In this document: positions 32,058-40,802 of the stretch, in pieces | Layout of the letters: the number at the start of each line of letters is the position of its first letter | Numbering within the stretch: position 1 is the first letter of the stretch | Assembly: GCF_030077735.1 (NCBI RefSeq) | Contig: NZ_JASJEU010000022.1 | Location: 222,200-286,199 of the forward strand | DNA: 64,000 nucleotides | Reading direction: 5' to 3' | From: Gordonibacter faecis | GTDB taxonomy: Bacteria; Actinomycetota; Coriobacteriia; Coriobacteriales; Eggerthellaceae | The notes under the pieces: model-generated | The model's database searches: none | Seen by the model: only the letters and a program-made list of their open reading frames with translations | What the model was told of the DNA's origin: nothing | Position numbers and translations under genes: made by a program

Positions 32058-34712
32058 TTACGCTATCGGCTCCGCATCCAACGTCAGGCTGTCGAAGTCC
32101 AGCGGCTCTTCCACTTTGCAGGTGTAGTTGCCGTCGGCGTCGAGGTCGATTAATACGTGGCTGCGGTCGCGCAGTTGGCCTTCTACGACCTTCTGGGCAA
32201 TCCGGTCCACAATCTCCTTCTGGATCAGGCGCTTCAGTGGACGCGCGCCGAAGATGGGGTCGTAGCCGTCAATGGACAGGTGCTCCATCGCGGCCGGCGT
32301 CACATCCAGCGTAATGCGGCGGTCGGCCAGGCGGTCGCGGACCTCTTCCAACTGCAAGTCCACAATGGGCTCGATGTTCGTCATGTTCAGCGCGTTGAAT
32401 ACCACCACGTCGTCAATACGGTTGATGAACTCGGGTCTAAACGTCGCACGCAGCGCACCGTCGATAGCCTGCTTCATGGCCTTCTCGTCGCCGTGCTCGG
32501 CGAACTCGCGGATGAACTGCGAGCCCACGTTCGACGTCATAATTATGATGGCGTTCTTGAACGACACCACGCGGCCCTGGCCATCGGTCAAACGACCGTC
32601 GTCCAGCACTTGCAGCAGGATGTTGAACACATCCGGGTGCGCCTTCTCAATCTCGTCCAACAGAATCACCGAGTACGGCTTGCGGCGCACGGCCTCGGTC
32701 AGCTGGCCACCCTCGTCGTAACCCACATACCCCGGAGGCGCGCCAATCAGGCGCTGCACCGAAAACTTCTCCATGTACTCGGACATGTCGATGCGCACCA
32801 TGGCCTTCTCACTGTCGAACAGGTACTCGGCCAGCGCCTTCGCCAGCTCGGTCTTGCCTACACCCGTGGGGCCCAGGAACAAGAACGACCCGATGGGGCG
32901 GTCGGGGTCGGACAGCCCCGCGCGGTTGCGGCGTATAGCGCCAGCCACGGCCGACACGGCCTCGTCTTGGCCCACCACGCGCTCATGCAGCTTGTCCTCC
33001 AAGTCCACCAGCTTCGCCATTTCGCCCTGCATCATCTTCTGCACGGGGATGCCGGTCCACGTGGACACGACCTCGGCAATCTCATCGGCCGACACTTCCT
33101 CTTTCAGGATGGCGCCGTCCTGCTGCTTCACGTTGAGCGTTTCCTCAGCCTCATGCAGGCGGCGCTGCAGTTCAGGAATGCGCGCGTAGCGAATTTCGGA
33201 GGCCTTTGACAGGTCGCCCTCGCGCGTGGCGCGTTCCTCTTCCAGCTGGGCACCCTCAAGTTCGCTCTTGAGGTTCTGCACGTTCTCGATGACATCCTTC
33301 TCGTTTTGCCACTCGGCCTTGCGGCGGTCGAGGTCTTCCTGAGCAGCGGCAATATCGCGACGCAGCATCTCCAAGCGCTCCTGGGACGCCTCGTCGCTCT
33401 CCTTCATGAGCGCCTGTTCCTCAATCTGCATTTGCGTGAGTTTGCGCTCGGCCGCGTCCACTTCCTCGGGCATGGAGTCAATCTCAATGCGCAGGCGGCT
33501 GGCGGCCTCGTCCATGAGGTCGATGGCCTTATCGGGAAGGAAACGGTCGGAAATGTAGCGGTTCGAAAGCTCGGCCGCGGCCACGATGGCGGCATCGGTG
33601 ATGCGCACGCCGTGGTGAATCTCGTACTTTTCCTTGAGGCCACGCAGAATGGCGATGGTGTCCTCCACCGACGGCTCCGTGACCAGCACCGGCTGGAAGC
33701 GGCGCTCCAGCGCAGCGTCTTTCTCTATGTACTTGCGGTACTCATCCAGCGTGGTGGCACCAATGGCATGCAGCTCGCCGCGCGCCAACGCCGGCTTCAG
33801 CATGTTGCCCGCATCCATGGAACTGTCGCCCGTGGAACCCGCGCCTACGATGGTATGCAGCTCGTCGATGAACAGGATGATCTGTCCCTCGCTCTGCTTC
33901 ACCTCGCGCAGCACGGCTTTCAAGCGGTCCTCGAATTCGCCGCGGTACTTTGCGCCGGCCACCATGGAGGCCAGGTCAAGCGCCACAATGTCGCGATCCT
34001 TCAGCGACGAAGGCACGTCGCCGGCTACAATGCGCTGGGCCAGCCCCTCCACGATAGCGGTCTTGCCGGTGCCCGGCTCACCAATGAGCACGGGGTTGTT
34101 CTTCGTGCGGCGACTCAGCACCTGGATGGTGCGGCGAATTTCCTCGGCGCGGCCGATGACCGGGTCCAGCTTGCCCTCGCGGGCCTGCTGCGTGAGGTTC
34201 TGGCCGTACTGCTCCAGCGCCTCAAACTGCACCTTGTTCTGCGGATCGGTCACGCGCGTATCGCCGCGCAACTCGTCGTAGGCAGCTTCAATAGTCTTGC
34301 GCGTAACGCCAGCCACGGTAAGAATCTTGCCCGCCGCGCCCTTGTCCTCGGACAGCGCAATAAGCAAATGCTCGCTTGTGGCGTAGCTGTCGCCCAGCTT
34401 TTCGGCAATCTTTACGGCGTTGTCGATGAGGTTCATCAGCGCAGGTCCGGGCGCGCCGGCCATCATCATGCCGCTGCTGCTCACCTTCGGCATGCGCTCA
34501 ATTTCCGCGTCGGTGTTCGCAAGCAGCTGGAACGGCTCGGCACCGATGCGCTTGATAATGGCCGACAGGTTGTTTTCCTTCGATTCAAGCAGGGCCTTCA
34601 GCATGTGAATAGGCTCGGCTTGCGATGCCTCATTTTCGGAGGCAATCACGATAGTTTGTTGTAGCGCCTCTTGGGCGGTGAGGGCCAGTTTGTTCAAATT
34701 GCCCATGTTCAT
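32058..34712 (-). CDS. clpB: ATP-dependent disaggregase ClpB
   Basis: An 884-aa AAA+ unfoldase that works with DnaK to rescue aggregated proteins. An N domain (1-150) precedes the first ATPase with GEPGTGKT and DELHTIVGAG, the coiled-coil middle domain (about 400-530) that binds DnaK, and the second ATPase with GPTGVGKT and ILLDEIEKAHPDV. Length is normal. GGAGGA precedes the ATG. It is the last gene of the heat-shock cluster, 45 bases after hspR, so is likely under HspR control. Confidence 0.97.
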   Translation of the reverse strand: MNMGNLNKLALTAQEALQQTIVIASENEASQAEPIHMLKALLESKENNLSAIIKRIGAEPFQLLANTDAEIERMPKVSSSGMMMAGAPGPALMNLIDNAVKIAEKLGDSYATSEHLLIALSEDKGAAGKILTVAGVTRKTIEAAYDELRGDTRVTDPQNKVQFEALEQYGQNLTQQAREGKLDPVIGRAEEIRRTIQVLSRRTKNNPVLIGEPGTGKTAIVEGLAQRIVAGDVPSSLKDRDIVALDLASMVAGAKYRGEFEDRLKAVLREVKQSEGQIILFIDELHTIVGAGSTGDSSMDAGNMLKPALARGELHAIGATTLDEYRKYIEKDAALERRFQPVLVTEPSVEDTIAILRGLKEKYEIHHGVRITDAAIVAAAELSNRYISDRFLPDKAIDLMDEAASRLRIEIDSMPEEVDAAERKLTQMQIEEQALMKESDEASQERLEMLRRDIAAAQEDLDRRKAEWQNEKDVIENVQNLKSELEGAQLEEERATREGDLSKASEIRYARIPELQRRLHEAEETLNVKQQDGAILKEEVSADEIAEVVSTWTGIPVQKMMQGEMAKLVDLEDKLHERVVGQDEAVSAVAGAIRRNRAGLSDPDRPIGSFLFLGPTGVGKTELAKALAEYLFDSEKAMVRIDMSEYMEKFSVQRLIGAPPGYVGYDEGGQLTEAVRRKPYSVILLDEIEKAHPDVFNILLQVLDDGRLTDGQGRVVSFKNAIIIMTSNVGSQFIREFAEHGDEKAMKQAIDGALRATFRPEFINRIDDVVVFNALNMTNIEPIVDLQLEEVRDRLADRRITLDVTPAAMEHLSIDGYDPIFGARPLKRLIQKEIVDRIAQKVVEGQLRDRSHVLIDLDADGNYTCKVEEPLDFDSLTLDAEPIA

Positions 34713-34757
34713 AAACGGTTCCTCCTTCGCTTTCGTCGAGGGGCGAAAGCACAGCGG

Positions 34758-35159
34758 CTACGGCAGGCGGCGCAGGGCCGTCGGCATGTCGGAGATGCGC
34801 ACGAGCGCGTTCACGCTCTCGCGGGTCTCCAGTTCGTGCACGCGATCGGCCAGGCGGCGCACCCGTTTGTGCAGGTCGTCTAGCTCGGAGTCGCGCTCGT
34901 CCAAGCGGCCCTGCAAATCGAGGATGCGAATGACGCCTGCCAGGTTAATGCCCTCGCTCGTTAGCTCGTTAATCAGTTCCAAGCGCTCGATGTCGGCCTG
35001 CGAGTACATGCGCGTATTACCACTCGTGCGCTGGGGGGTGACCAGGCCCTTTTGCTCGTACGTGCGCAGCGTCTGCGGGTGAACCCCCGCCAGCTGCGCC
35101 GCCACACTAATCATGTAGAGCGGGCGGTTGCGGTCGTTTCGGTCGTTGCGGTCGGCCAT
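34758..35159 (-). CDS. hspR: HspR-type MerR-family heat-shock repressor
   Basis: A 133-aa MerR-fold regulator: MISVAAQLAGVHPQTLRTYEQKGLVTPQRTSGNTRMYS is the helix-turn-helix and wing, followed by a dimerising coiled coil. HspR represses dnaK and clpB operons by binding HAIR sites and uses DnaK as co-repressor. The ATG at 35159 overlaps the dnaJ stop as TGATG. Its location between dnaJ and clpB is the actinobacterial arrangement. Confidence 0.93.
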   Translation of the reverse strand: MADRNDRNDRNRPLYMISVAAQLAGVHPQTLRTYEQKGLVTPQRTSGNTRMYSQADIERLELINELTSEGINLAGVIRILDLQGRLDERDSELDDLHKRVRRLADRVHELETRESVNALVRISDMPTALRRLP

Positions 35160-36112
35160 CACCAGCTCCTCACGTCATCGGTCGTTGCGGCCAGGAAGTC
35201 TTCCATCGCCTTCTTCTGGCCTTCGTTCATCTGCTTTGGTACCTGCACGTCAATCTTCACTTTCAGGTCGCCCGTGCCTTCGCCTTTCACGCGCGGCGCG
35301 CCCTTGCCCTTCACGTTGAGGACGGTTTCGTCCTGAGTTCCCGCGGGCACACGCACGCGCACCTTCGTGCCGTCGGGCGCGGGCACCACTACGCTTGCGC
35401 CCAGTGCCGCCTCGGCCACGGTAACCGGCACGTCCACTTCCACGTCGGCGCCCTTACGGGTGAAGTACGGGTGGTCTTCAATCTTGGTGGTGATCAGCAA
35501 ATCACCCGCTTCGCCACCGTTTTCGCCGAGGCCGCCCTTGCCTTTGAAGCGCAGACGCCCGCCATCAACCGCGCCGGCCGGAATTTTCACCGTGAGCGTT
35601 TCCTTCTCGGACTTACCGGGAATACGCACGGTCACCAGCTTCTCGGCACCCTTGAAGGCCTCGTCGAACGTCACGTTCAGCGTCACGTTCATGTCCTGGC
35701 CCTTGCGGGGTCGGGGCTGGCGCGCCCCGCCACCGAAGCCGGAGAAATCGCCGAAGTCCCAGTCGGTGCCGAAGGCGCCTTCGCCGTGACGGATGCTTTC
35801 CAGAATGTCGGCCCAGCTACCGAAGCCGCCCGCACCGCCACCGCCGAAGATGTCGTCGACGTTCACGTTGCCGCCGCCCCAGCCGCGCGGGATATGATTC
35901 TCGTTCGCCGTGCCGTACTGGTCGTAGAGGTTGCGCTTCTTGTCGTCGGAGAGCACCTCGTATGCTTCGTTGATCTCCTTGAACTTCGCCTCGTCACCGC
36001 CCGTATCGGGGTGGTGCTTGCGGGCCAGCTTACGGTACGCCTTCTTTATCTCGTCGGCCGTGGCCGTGCGTGGAACGCCCAGCGTTTGGTAGTAGTCCGG
36101 AGTCGCCGCCAT
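35159..36112 (-). CDS. dnaJ: DnaJ-family co-chaperone, zinc-finger-less (CbpA type)
   Basis: A 317-aa J-protein: J domain (6-70) with HPD in RKHHPDTGG, a Gly/Phe-rich linker (about 75-130) and two C-terminal beta domains, but no CxxCxGxG zinc repeats, so it is a class B protein like CbpA. It stimulates DnaK ATPase and delivers substrates. The ATG at 36112 is 9 bases from AGGAGG; a GTG three codons earlier lies too close to it. It is the third gene of the cluster. Confidence 0.93.
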   Translation of the reverse strand: MAATPDYYQTLGVPRTATADEIKKAYRKLARKHHPDTGGDEAKFKEINEAYEVLSDDKKRNLYDQYGTANENHIPRGWGGGNVNVDDIFGGGGAGGFGSWADILESIRHGEGAFGTDWDFGDFSGFGGGARQPRPRKGQDMNVTLNVTFDEAFKGAEKLVTVRIPGKSEKETLTVKIPAGAVDGGRLRFKGKGGLGENGGEAGDLLITTKIEDHPYFTRKGADVEVDVPVTVAEAALGASVVVPAPDGTKVRVRVPAGTQDETVLNVKGKGAPRVKGEGTGDLKVKIDVQVPKQMNEGQKKAMEDFLAATTDDVRSW

Positions 36113-36145
36113 GCGCTCCACCTCCTTATCTTGTTGAATGAAACA

Positions 36146-36172
36146 GAAGCGGGCCTTGAACGCGCCCGCTTC
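36146..36172 (-). promoter_or_regulatory. hairpin between grpE and dnaJ
   Basis: GAAGCGGGC and GCCCGCTTC pair around a 9-base loop in the 69-base gap inside the operon. It may stabilise the dnaK-grpE part of the mRNA or partially terminate, giving less DnaJ than DnaK. Confidence 0.45.
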
Positions 36173-36181
36173 CGATTGCCG

Positions 36182-36931
36182 TTATTTCTTGCCGCCGTCT
36201 TCCTCATCGGGCGTTTTCTCGCGTTTTGGACCTCCTGTGGTCACCGTGACCATGGCAGGCCTGAGAACTTTCGTTCCCATTTTGTAACCCTTCTGGTACA
36301 CCTCGGCCACCGTTTCGTCCGGCACACTGGCGTCTTCCACCGTGGCCACCGCCTGCGACTCCAGGGCGTCGAAGGCCTCGCCCTTCGGGTCGATAACCTG
36401 CACGCCTCCCTTCGTCAGCACATCGACGAACTTGGTGCGTACGGCGCTCACGCCGTCCAACAGTCCCTGCTCGCCGTTCTTCGTTGCATAGTCGATGGTG
36501 CGCTCGAAGTCGTCGATGACCGGAATCAGGCTTTCCACCAACTTCTCGGTCGCGCGCGCCTTCTCGGCTTCGCGCTGCTCGGCCGTGCGGCGACGGTAGG
36601 TGTCCCACTCAGCGTGCAGGCGCAGGTACTTGTCCTGCCACTCGGCCGCCTGGGCCTTCGCCTGGGCCACCTGCTCGCTGTCGGCGGGAGCGTCAACCGG
36701 CTCGCCTTCCAGCGCCGCCTCGGCTTCGGCAACAATGCGGTCGGCATCGCTGCCTGCGCCGGTAGCGCCGGAGGCCGGGGCGCCGGGCTCGGAGGGGGCG
36801 GAGCCGGCGCCCGAAGCGTCATTCGCGGTGGGCCGAGCTGCGCCGGCCGTCTCGCGCGCGTCTTCAATCGGGATGTTCTTGCCCTCGTTTTGCGCCGCGC
36901 GCTCCGACGAGGGGTTGCTCGGCTGGGACAT
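36182..36931 (-). CDS. grpE: nucleotide exchange factor GrpE
   Basis: A 249-aa dimeric exchange factor for DnaK. The first 90 residues are disordered and Ala/Glu/Pro-rich; the long helix (LRLHAEWDTYRRRTAEQREAEKARATEKLVESLIPVIDDFERTI) and the beta domain with YQKGYKMGTKVLRPAMVTV follow. The N-terminal extension is longer than in E. coli GrpE. It begins three bases after the dnaK stop, so translation is coupled. Confidence 0.95.
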   Translation of the reverse strand: MSQPSNPSSERAAQNEGKNIPIEDARETAGAARPTANDASGAGSAPSEPGAPASGATGAGSDADRIVAEAEAALEGEPVDAPADSEQVAQAKAQAAEWQDKYLRLHAEWDTYRRRTAEQREAEKARATEKLVESLIPVIDDFERTIDYATKNGEQGLLDGVSAVRTKFVDVLTKGGVQVIDPKGEAFDALESQAVATVEDASVPDETVAEVYQKGYKMGTKVLRPAMVTVTTGGPKREKTPDEEDGGKK

Positions 36932-36934
36932 GTT

Positions 36935-38845
36935 TTACTTCCCTTCCTTGCTGTCGTTCTCGTCGACGACCTCGTAGTCGGCCTCAATGGTGTCGTCGGC
37001 CGGCACCGTTTCGGCAGCCGCTGCGCCTGCACCAGCAGCCGCGCCCTCGGTGGAGTACACAACCTCGGCCAGCTTGTAGCCCGCCTGCTGCAGCTTCTCG
37101 GTTGCGCTCTTGATGGCCTCGATGTCGCTACCCTCAAGTGCGCTGCGAGCCTCGGTGATGGCGCTTTCAGCCTGCGACTTCACGTCGGCCGGAGCCTTGT
37201 CGCCCAGCTCCTGCAGCGTCTGCTCGGTAGCGTTCACCAGCGCGTCGGCGTTGTTGCGAACCTCAACCTCTTCCTTGCGCTTGCGGTCTTCCTCAGCGTG
37301 CTGCTCGGCATCGCGCACCATGCGCTCGACCTCGTCGTCGTTCAGCGCAGTGGAGCCAGAAATGGTGATCTGCTGCTGCTTACCCGTGCCCAGGTCCTTC
37401 GCCGACACGTTCACAATGCCGTTGGCATCAATGTCGAACGTGACCTCAATTTGCGGCACGCCACGACGCGCGGCCGGAATGCCGGTGAGCTGGAACTTGC
37501 CGAGCGTCTTGTTGTCGGCAGCCATCTGGCGCTCGCCTTGCAGCACGTGCACCTCAACCGACGTCTGGTTGTCCGACGCGGTAGAGTAGATTTCCGTCTT
37601 GCGCGTGGGGATGGTGGTGTTGCGGTCGATCATCTTGGTCATGACGCCGCCCATGGTTTCCACGCCAAGCGACAGCGGGGTCACGTCCAGAAGCAGGATA
37701 CCCTCAACATCGCCGGACAGCACGCCGCCCTGAACCGCTGCGCCCATGGCCACAACCTCGTCGGGGTTCACGGACATGTTCGGGTCTTTACCGGTGAGCT
37801 TCTTCACGATGTCCTGCACGGCGGGCATACGGGTGGAGCCGCCCACGAGGATGACCTCGTCGATGTCGCCGGTCTTGAGGCCCGCGTCCTTGAGTGCCTG
37901 TTCAACAGGCTTGCGCACGCGATCCAGCAGGTCCTTCGTGATGCGCTCGAACTCGGCACGCGTCAGCGTGTAGTCCAAGTGCTTCGGGCCGGAGGCGTCG
38001 GCCGTGATGAACGGCAGGTTGATGTTAGCCTGCGTGGTGGAAGACAGCTCCATCTTCGCCTTCTCGGCGGCTTCCTTCAAACGCTGCAGGGCCATCTTGT
38101 CCTGGCGCAGGTCAATGCCGTTGTCGGCCTGGAACTTGTCGGCCAGCCAGTCGATGATGCGCTGATCCCAGTCGTCGCCGCCCAGGTGGTTGTCGCCTGC
38201 GGTGGCCGCAACCTCAAACACTCCGTCGCCCAGCTCCAGGATGGACACGTCGAACGTGCCGCCGCCCAGGTCGAACACGAGAATCTTCTGGTCCTTGTTG
38301 GTCTTGTCAAGGCCGTAGGCAAGCGCGGCCGCCGTAGGCTCGTTGATGATACGCAGCACTTCGAGGCCTGCAATCTTGCCGGCGTCCTTCGTGGCCTGAC
38401 GCTGTGCGTCGTTGAAGTACGCGGGCACCGTGATGACAGCCTGCGTCACCGGGCCACCGAGCTGCTTCTCGGCGTCGTTCTTCAGCTTCTGCAGCACCAT
38501 GGCGGAAATTTCCTCGGGCGTGTAGTCCTTGCCGTCGATGTCAACCACCGCGCGGCCGTCCTTGCCCTTCTGCACTTTGTAGCTCACCGTCTTGCGCTCT
38601 TCCGGCGTCTCGTCAAAGGAGCGGCCGATGAAGCGCTTGACGGACGAAACGGTGTTCTCGGGGTTGGTAACGGCCTGGTTCTTTGCTGCCTTACCGACGA
38701 CGCGCTCGCCGTCCTTGCGGAAGCCCTCGACGGAAGGCGTGGTGCGGTCGCCTTCGGCGTTTACGAGAATTTCGGGCTCGGAACCCTCCATGACGGCCAT
38801 AGCGGAGTTCGTGGTGCCCAAGTCAATGCCCAGAATCTTGCCCAT
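36935..38845 (-). CDS. dnaK: chaperone DnaK (Hsp70)
   Basis: A 636-aa Hsp70. ILGIDLGTTNSAMAVMEG starts the ATPase; VFDLGGGTFDVSIL and VGGSTRMPAV are the phosphate and adenosine motifs; LLLDVTPLSLGVETMGGV joins to the substrate domain; the tail ends in a variant acidic DDTIEADYEVVDENDSKEGK. First gene of the cluster, with a strong sigma-70-like promoter about 160 bases upstream. Confidence 0.98.
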   Translation of the reverse strand: MGKILGIDLGTTNSAMAVMEGSEPEILVNAEGDRTTPSVEGFRKDGERVVGKAAKNQAVTNPENTVSSVKRFIGRSFDETPEERKTVSYKVQKGKDGRAVVDIDGKDYTPEEISAMVLQKLKNDAEKQLGGPVTQAVITVPAYFNDAQRQATKDAGKIAGLEVLRIINEPTAAALAYGLDKTNKDQKILVFDLGGGTFDVSILELGDGVFEVAATAGDNHLGGDDWDQRIIDWLADKFQADNGIDLRQDKMALQRLKEAAEKAKMELSSTTQANINLPFITADASGPKHLDYTLTRAEFERITKDLLDRVRKPVEQALKDAGLKTGDIDEVILVGGSTRMPAVQDIVKKLTGKDPNMSVNPDEVVAMGAAVQGGVLSGDVEGILLLDVTPLSLGVETMGGVMTKMIDRNTTIPTRKTEIYSTASDNQTSVEVHVLQGERQMAADNKTLGKFQLTGIPAARRGVPQIEVTFDIDANGIVNVSAKDLGTGKQQQITISGSTALNDDEVERMVRDAEQHAEEDRKRKEEVEVRNNADALVNATEQTLQELGDKAPADVKSQAESAITEARSALEGSDIEAIKSATEKLQQAGYKLAEVVYSTEGAAAGAGAAAAETVPADDTIEADYEVVDENDSKEGK

Positions 38846-39006
38846 TATCGTTCCTCTCTTTCGGAGTTATTACCTTGTTTGGTTCGCTGCGCTCGCGCGC
38901 TCGGTTTTCTTGCAAAAGAGGCGCGCTTGAAGGCGCACCCGTTCGCCGTGAGAGAACCGGGCGGCGGTTAAGTGTTGTGCCGCTCAATCTTCTTTCGACT
39001 TTTTGC

Positions 39007-39035
39007 ACTATATAATCTAAGTCTTTGGTTGTCAA
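39007..39035 (-). promoter_or_regulatory. promoter of the dnaK cluster
   Basis: On the minus strand TTGACA (39035-39030) and TATAGT (39012-39007) are separated by 17 bases. Just downstream, at 38976-38996, TTGAG-N10-CTTAA resembles a degenerate HAIR site (consensus CTTGAGT-N7-ACTCAAG) with one extra spacer base, so it is only a candidate HspR operator. The rest of the 450-base gap 38846-39297 holds no gene. Confidence 0.75.
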
Positions 39036-39210
39036 GTTTTGTTACTGAGTGTTGTTGATGTTTTGTAACATTGCCCACTATACGCAGAAGGCGATGCTGA
39101 AGAAGGCGCAGAAAGCGAGCGTTACGCGGCCCGTACGCCCCCGTTTCCCTCACGAAGTTTGAGACCTGCGCTTGTGTGTGCGCTGTGAAGGGGAACGCCC
39201 CCATACAAAA

Positions 39211-39242
39211 CATCCCCCGCTGCCGGACGGCAACGGGGGATG
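39211..39242 (-). terminator. terminator of the ferredoxin gene
   Basis: CATCCCCCG and CGGGGGATG with inner GCCG/CGGC make a long stem; read on the minus strand it is followed by TTTTG. It lies 55 bases beyond the ferredoxin stop. Confidence 0.75.
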
Positions 39243-39297
39243 CAACCTACTACACTATTACTAGGTATGTCGCGCGAACGAGGTTCGCGGGCGGTGG

Positions 39298-39486
39298 TTA
39301 GTCTTCAACAACCTCCGAGATGGCGCCCATCGGGCACTCTTCTACGCAGTCGCCGCAGGCAATGCAGGAATCCTCGTTCACAACTTCGGCGACGCCGCCA
39401 ACAACCTCAAGAACCTCTTGCGGGCACGCGTCAACGCAAATTCCGCAGCCGATGCAATCATCGGCTTCAATAACCGGGTGAGACAT
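39298..39486 (-). CDS. 2[4Fe-4S] ferredoxin
   Basis: A 62-aa low-potential ferredoxin with two typical clusters, CIGCGICVDACP and CIACGDCVEECP, and a very acidic surface. Such proteins carry electrons between fermentative or hydrogenase enzymes in anaerobes. The ATG at 39486 has AAGGAG upstream; a longer in-frame extension is rejected. A terminator-like hairpin sits immediately upstream of the ribosome-binding site. Confidence 0.93.
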   Translation of the reverse strand: MSHPVIEADDCIGCGICVDACPQEVLEVVGGVAEVVNEDSCIACGDCVEECPMGAISEVVED

Positions 39487-39504
39487 GGCACTCTCCTTCT
39501 CGTC

Positions 39505-39529
39505 AAAAAGCCCTGTGGGCACAGGGGCT
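39505..39529 (-). promoter_or_regulatory. leader hairpin with T-run before the ferredoxin gene (possible attenuator)
   Basis: On the minus strand AGCCCCTGT-GCCC-ACAGGGCT is followed by TTTTT and then, within six bases, the AAGGAG site. A promoter candidate TTGCAT (39582-39577) / TATCTT (39560-39555), spacing 16, lies upstream, which would place the hairpin inside the leader. It could equally terminate read-through from hypE. Confidence 0.5.
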
Positions 39530-39683
39530 GTTTCCCCAAAAACTTACTGAGCGCAAGATACCATGCTTCCCTGCAAATGCAACAAAAATCGGCGTTTTTT
39601 TGAGGTGCGGCCGAAATTCGCTCACGGATGCGAAGGAGGCTGTTACGCGATTGTGACTCCGTGCGCCTTGCGCGCGGCACCGG

Positions 39684-40706
39684 TTAGCAGATGCGCGGAA
39701 GTTGCTCGCCCACAAGCATGTCAAGGATGCGCGTGCCGCCGAACGCCGTGCGCAGAAATACTTTCGGACCGCGCTCGGGCTGGGCGGCGGACACCTCGCC
39801 GATGAGCGCCGCGTCGGCGCCGTAGCGGTTCGCGCGCATGGCGGCCAGCGCCGCGTCGGCTTCCTCGGCGGGTACCACGCACACCATCTTGCCTTCGTTC
39901 GCCACTTGTAGCACGTCGTAGCCCAGCATGTCGCACGCGCCCTGCACGGCGGGCTTCACGGGAACGGCGTCTTCCTCCACCGTGATGTCGGTGTTCGACT
40001 GAGCCGCCAGCTCGTTCAGCGTGGAAGCCAGGCCGCCGCGCGTGGGGTCGCGGAAGCAGCGTGTGTGAGGTGCGGCCGCCAGCACCTCGGCAATGAGGTG
40101 GTTGAGGGGCGCAGCGTCGCTTTCCAGATCGGCCGAGAAGCTGAGGCCCTCGCGGCAGCTCATGATGGTGATGCCATGATCGCCCAGCGTGCCTGTGACC
40201 AGCACTTTGTCGCCGGGCTGGCACTGCGCGCCGCCCAGGTTCACGCCTGGTGCCAACGTGCCCACGCCCGACGTGTTGATGTACACGCCGTCGCCGTGGC
40301 CGCGGTTCACCACCTTGGTGTCGCCCGTGACCAGCGCAACCCCGGCCTCGCGCGCGCATTCCGCCATGGACGCGCAGATGCGCTTGAGGTCATCCAGCGG
40401 GTAGCCCTCTTCCAGCACGAAGCCCACGCTGAGGTAGCGAGGGGTGGCACCGCTAGTGGCCACGTCGTTCACCGTGCCGCACACGGCGAGCCGGCCGATG
40501 TCGCCGCCCGGGAAGAAGTGCGGCGTCACCACAAAGCTGTCGGTGGAGAAGGCCAGCCGCTCACCCGGAGCCGGCGCCGGCAGCACCGCCGCGTCGTCGC
40601 CGCGCAGCAACTCTTCGCCCGCATAGGCAGCGAAAAACACCTCGTCAATGATGCGTTTCATCATCGTCCCGCCACTGCCGTGCCCCAACATAACCGTGGT
40701 GTCCAT
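39684..40706 (-). CDS. hypE: hydrogenase maturation protein HypE
   Basis: A 340-aa PurM-like ATPase that dehydrates the C-terminal thiocarboxamide to the thiocyanate used for the Fe(CN)2CO centre of [NiFe] hydrogenases. GHGSGGTMMKRII, RGDDAAVL, AVCGTVNDVATSGA and GDTKVV are family motifs, and the chain ends PRIC with the required terminal Cys. Other hyp genes and a hydrogenase are not in this window. NikR is next door upstream, consistent with nickel-dependent hydrogenase use. Confidence 0.95.
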   Translation of the reverse strand: MDTTVMLGHGSGGTMMKRIIDEVFFAAYAGEELLRGDDAAVLPAPAPGERLAFSTDSFVVTPHFFPGGDIGRLAVCGTVNDVATSGATPRYLSVGFVLEEGYPLDDLKRICASMAECAREAGVALVTGDTKVVNRGHGDGVYINTSGVGTLAPGVNLGGAQCQPGDKVLVTGTLGDHGITIMSCREGLSFSADLESDAAPLNHLIAEVLAAAPHTRCFRDPTRGGLASTLNELAAQSNTDITVEEDAVPVKPAVQGACDMLGYDVLQVANEGKMVCVVPAEEADAALAAMRANRYGADAALIGEVSAAQPERGPKVFLRTAFGGTRILDMLVGEQLPRIC

Positions 40707-40731
40707 CGAATTCCCTTTCTCTACCTCCGCC

Positions 40732-40756
40732 GTAGGGCAAGGGCTCTGCCCTTGCC
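40732..40756. repeat. GTAG-type palindrome
   Basis: GTAG followed by GGCAAGGGCTCTGCCCTTGCC, the same stem as at 4011 and 44583, in the 96-base gap between nikR and hypE. Confidence 0.65.
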
Positions 40757-40802
40757 GTCAGCCATGGCCAACCTGCACAACCTGCGAGGCAGAATCAACC
40801 TA

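Noticed and set aside
33306..34664. A plus-strand open frame of 452 codons
   Set aside because: It is antisense to clpB and shows the same shadow composition.
35471..38971. A plus-strand open frame of 1,166 codons
   Set aside because: It is antisense to dnaK, grpE and dnaJ, has a His/Arg/Leu-rich composition without domains, and arises from the codon bias of high-GC genes.
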